64,000 nt of DNA. Origin: Cladobotryum mycophilum. Lineage: Eukaryota; Ascomycota; Sordariomycetes; Hypocreales; Hypocreaceae. The position numbers and the translations under genes were made by a program. Positions within the stretch are counted from its first letter, which is position 1; every line of letters starts with the position of its first letter. Under the pieces are notes generated by a model. It did no database searches, was not told the DNA's origin, and saw only the letters and a list, made by a program, of their open reading frames with translations. Shown here piece after piece: positions 61,724 through 64,000 of the stretch. The DNA is taken from assembly GCA_036429605.1 (NCBI GenBank), contig JAVFKD010000010.1, positions 186,001 to 250,000 of the forward strand, read 5' to 3'.

Positions 61724-62958
61724 GATTGAATGTATTATGTGTAATACAAGATTATTCTGCTCGTGAAGTCGGGTGATTGTTGAAGCACTCTAGTCAATGT
61801 GGCCGTATACATTGGATGATGAAAACTGAGAGGGGTTTAACGCTTACTTATACCGTACTATTAATTTTTCAGTGGGTGTGCGGTATATTGCATATACTTG
61901 GAGGATTCCTCCGTAGCCACTTCTTTGCGGGTCGACGCGGTTGAGGAGGATATTCTCCAGCCGTCGCACGGGAAGACATCCTGGTTATTGGCCCATCCTG
62001 GCGCCTTTCTACTCCACATAGACGGCTCCATATTATGCGTTTTGGAGGGTGCATTATTGCTGAGTTGTCATATCCCGCAGCGGAACTTGAGATCTTTGCT
62101 CTGTCATGAGACCAACATTATTAATCTGGTCATCTAAAGATCCCTGCTGAGGGGTAGAAATGCATAGAAATTTATACTGGCCCATGATAGCCAACGTATC
62201 GCCAAACTAGCAAATAAGAGCTTGTCGGAAGAACCTAGATTTGGATATTTTCCAAATAGAAATAGGGTTACCATCTATCGTTAAACTGAGTATTGACATG
62301 CTCCTTCATTTGTGACCCGTCCGATTCGTCCACTTCCCCTCTTCTCAGAACTAAGACCCTTCCCTTTGTTGAGCATACAAACGCCACCGTAGAACAATGA
62401 CTCGCGTCACCATAACTGCGAAGAAGTACGAAACTTGTACCAAAATGTTGGGTAATTAATGGATGAGAGAAGATCCGCCCTGGCAATATAGATAACACTC
62501 AAGTCGATGCTTAATTTCACACCAAGCTCATACATGCACAACTGCAAGGACTAATTTTCACTCCACTGCAAGGGGAGTCAGCCACCCGTCGGGAGCAAAG
62601 AACACCTGGGGAATCCTTGCCCGTTGCGTGAGGCGTAAATATAGTTTCCTTACTATTGGGGCCTTCCCAATAATGTATACAATGTGTTGGTGGCAAGCTT
62701 TCCCAAAAGAACCCAGCCAACAAGAACATCACCACCGTACCTTGGAGAGACGATGCGGGGTCGGTTGTTCCCGGTTATTAGATTTGGTTAAAGAGAAGAG
62801 ATGGACGAAAGAGTACACGTCGTCACTACATGCATTCTAGGTCAGATACGGAGTATATACAGTTTTAAATAGAGTAAAGTCTTAATGCGGGTTGGAGGGA
62901 GGCAGGCGATCCCCCACGCCAGGTCCTCAGCAGTCTACCCGCTCATTATTCGATCATT
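61724..62958. other. Intergenic region
   Basis: Upstream region of the cyclase gene and 3' flank of the MFS gene. Short open frames only; one TACGGAGTA motif near 62,847. Confidence 0.4.
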
Positions 62959-64000
62959 CTAAGCGAGAGCCTTTTGGCCTTCGGATCGTGCGAGATTGAG
63001 CCGTTGGCGCAGAATGTCTGGGTGGACGGCTTGGTAGCCGATGAATACCAAGACCAATGCCACACCTGATATGGCTGTTGAGACAATCATGCAGTGCTGA
63101 AATGCTCGAGAGCAGGCCTGCGCGACGACTTTGCGCATCTGGACCGACAGGTTCGCCTCCACATCATCCAACATGGACAAAAACTGCGGGGAGAGTTTCC
63201 CGGGAAACAGTTTAGTAATCTCATTATGTAGGAATACGGTTGAGGTGGAAATGCCAAGACTGCCTCCCAACAATCGAACCTGTGCCATGATACCCTGCGC
63301 GGGCGCTGTAAAATAACAACATGTCAGCTATTTGTCTCAATAATTATGCTGGTAAAGGCGTGGCTCACCATAATTCCGAGGAGCAATCTCAACTCCCGTC
63401 AGGATTGTAGCTGCGGATGTTGCGATTCCTATGCCAAGACCCGGCAAGACCAGGTATCCAAGCAGCCTCTTGTCAAGCTCCGCACTGGAGATTGTAGTAA
63501 GCAGGCCACAACCAACGGTAGAGAGCACTGCTCCAGCAACCATTGTCTCAAACAAAAAGTTCTTCTTGCAGCTAAATACGGCTGCAAGGACGGTGCCACC
63601 ACCAGCAGCTCCAAGGAATGGTAACAGCACGGCTGATGCATCCAATGGGGTTTTGCCGCTGACCAGCTGAGCTCTCAAGGGAACCGAGAAAATGAGAAGA
63701 ATGAGAGGGAAGCCCATAAGGAGCGTAATTAGTACACTTGACGCGTAGTGTCGATTCCGGAACAGGGCGAGAGGAAATGTAGGCATATCCTTGAGGCCCT
63801 CCTTTCTCTCCACCATGTATTCCCAAACGAACAAAGCTATCCAACAGGCCACACCAATGGCCAGAGGGGCGATGAAGATGGCGCGGCCAAACACATCAGC
63901 AGCGGACACCCCCACATTCTGGAATGCAAAGACAACAAGGACAGCACCGGAAATTTGGAGGATAGCGCCTCCATAGTCGAACATCTTCCACGATCTTCGG
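62959..64000 (-). CDS. MFS transporter, 3' part (5' end outside window)
   Basis: C-terminal half of a 14-helix MFS efflux transporter. The frame is open from the window edge (RRSWKMFDYGGAILQISGA) to 63369, then a 63-nt intron (63368-63306) and the last exon 63305-62959. Seven or so hydrophobic helices are visible, including VLITLLMGFPLILLIFSVPL, FLGAAGGGTVLAAVF and LVLPGLGIGIATSAATIL, and after the intron QVRLLGGSLGISTSTVFLH and a last helix VALVLVFIGY. The tail is charged and ends SEGQKALA. GIGIATSA is motif-C-like. No lesions are seen, unlike the MFS relic at 50 kb. Substrate unknown. Confidence 0.85.

Noticed and set aside
1..64000. tRNA, rRNA and CRISPR features
   Set aside because: None was recognised on reading. 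CRISPR is not expected in a fungal genome, and a tRNAscan run would be needed to exclude tRNAs formally.

Overview
This is nuclear DNA of a filamentous ascomycete (Pezizomycotina, most like Eurotiomycetes). Genes are split by 40-90 nt introns with GT(A/G)NGT-type donors and short AG acceptors. The families are typical of that group: a hybrid histidine kinase of the Sln1 class, CYP monooxygenases, a Zn2Cys6 regulator, berberine-bridge-type oxidase, HET protein, SRPK-like kinase, MFS pumps and a DUF7029/DUF7223-like secreted protein. The most striking landmark is an island of about 11.7 kb (8,740-20,440) that is almost pure A/T, the signature of repeat-induced point mutation (RIP).

Layout. 1-8.7 kb: 3' end of an osmosensor-type hybrid histidine kinase (+), a pisatin-demethylase-like P450 (-), and a complete five-exon Zn2Cys6 regulator (+) ending at the island edge. 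8.7-20.4 kb: the island, in which I can still delimit one LTR retrotransposon (12,003-18,807; LTRs of 465 and 454 bp; 5-bp target duplication CTATA), a solo LTR of the same family in the opposite orientation (9,209-9,682; duplication TTTTA), and a 198-bp direct repeat bracketing both the element and the inner island. 20.5-24.9 kb: decayed repeats and an AGC-kinase relic. 25.2-31.0 kb: a 502-aa protein of unknown family, a BTB/POZ protein with a zinc-ribbon-like C-x2-C/C-x2-C, and a broken small SMP-like gene. 32.3-40.7 kb: FAD-linked oxidase, second P450, SRPK-like kinase relic, AYR1-like short-chain dehydrogenase. 41.6-47.4 kb: HET-domain gene with a nonsense codon and an indel, an un-RIPped LTR fragment, and a large Cys-rich protein with five regularly spaced modules. 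47.9-64 kb: small hypothetical gene, aldo-keto reductase, broken MFS pump, metallo-beta-lactamase-fold hydrolase, DUF7029/DUF7223-like secreted protein, a family I.5-like lipase, a seven-exon cyclase-family hydrolase and the 3' part of a second MFS pump.

How the genes fit together. There is no PKS, NRPS or terpene synthase in view, so the oxidoreductases and pumps should not be called a biosynthetic cluster. The window reads as an accessory, repeat-rich neighbourhood: intact metabolic genes alternate with relics (two kinases, one MFS, HET, SMP). Several relics carry TAG codons explicable by single C:G to T:A transitions.

Two kinds of damage should be kept apart. In three otherwise healthy genes, and more weakly in three others, the frame is restored by adding one base to a C or G run, which looks more like homopolymer under-calling in the assembly than decay. 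In the relics, nonsense codons, indels and lost segments occur together. All exon borders below were inferred by eye from splice signals and frame continuity.
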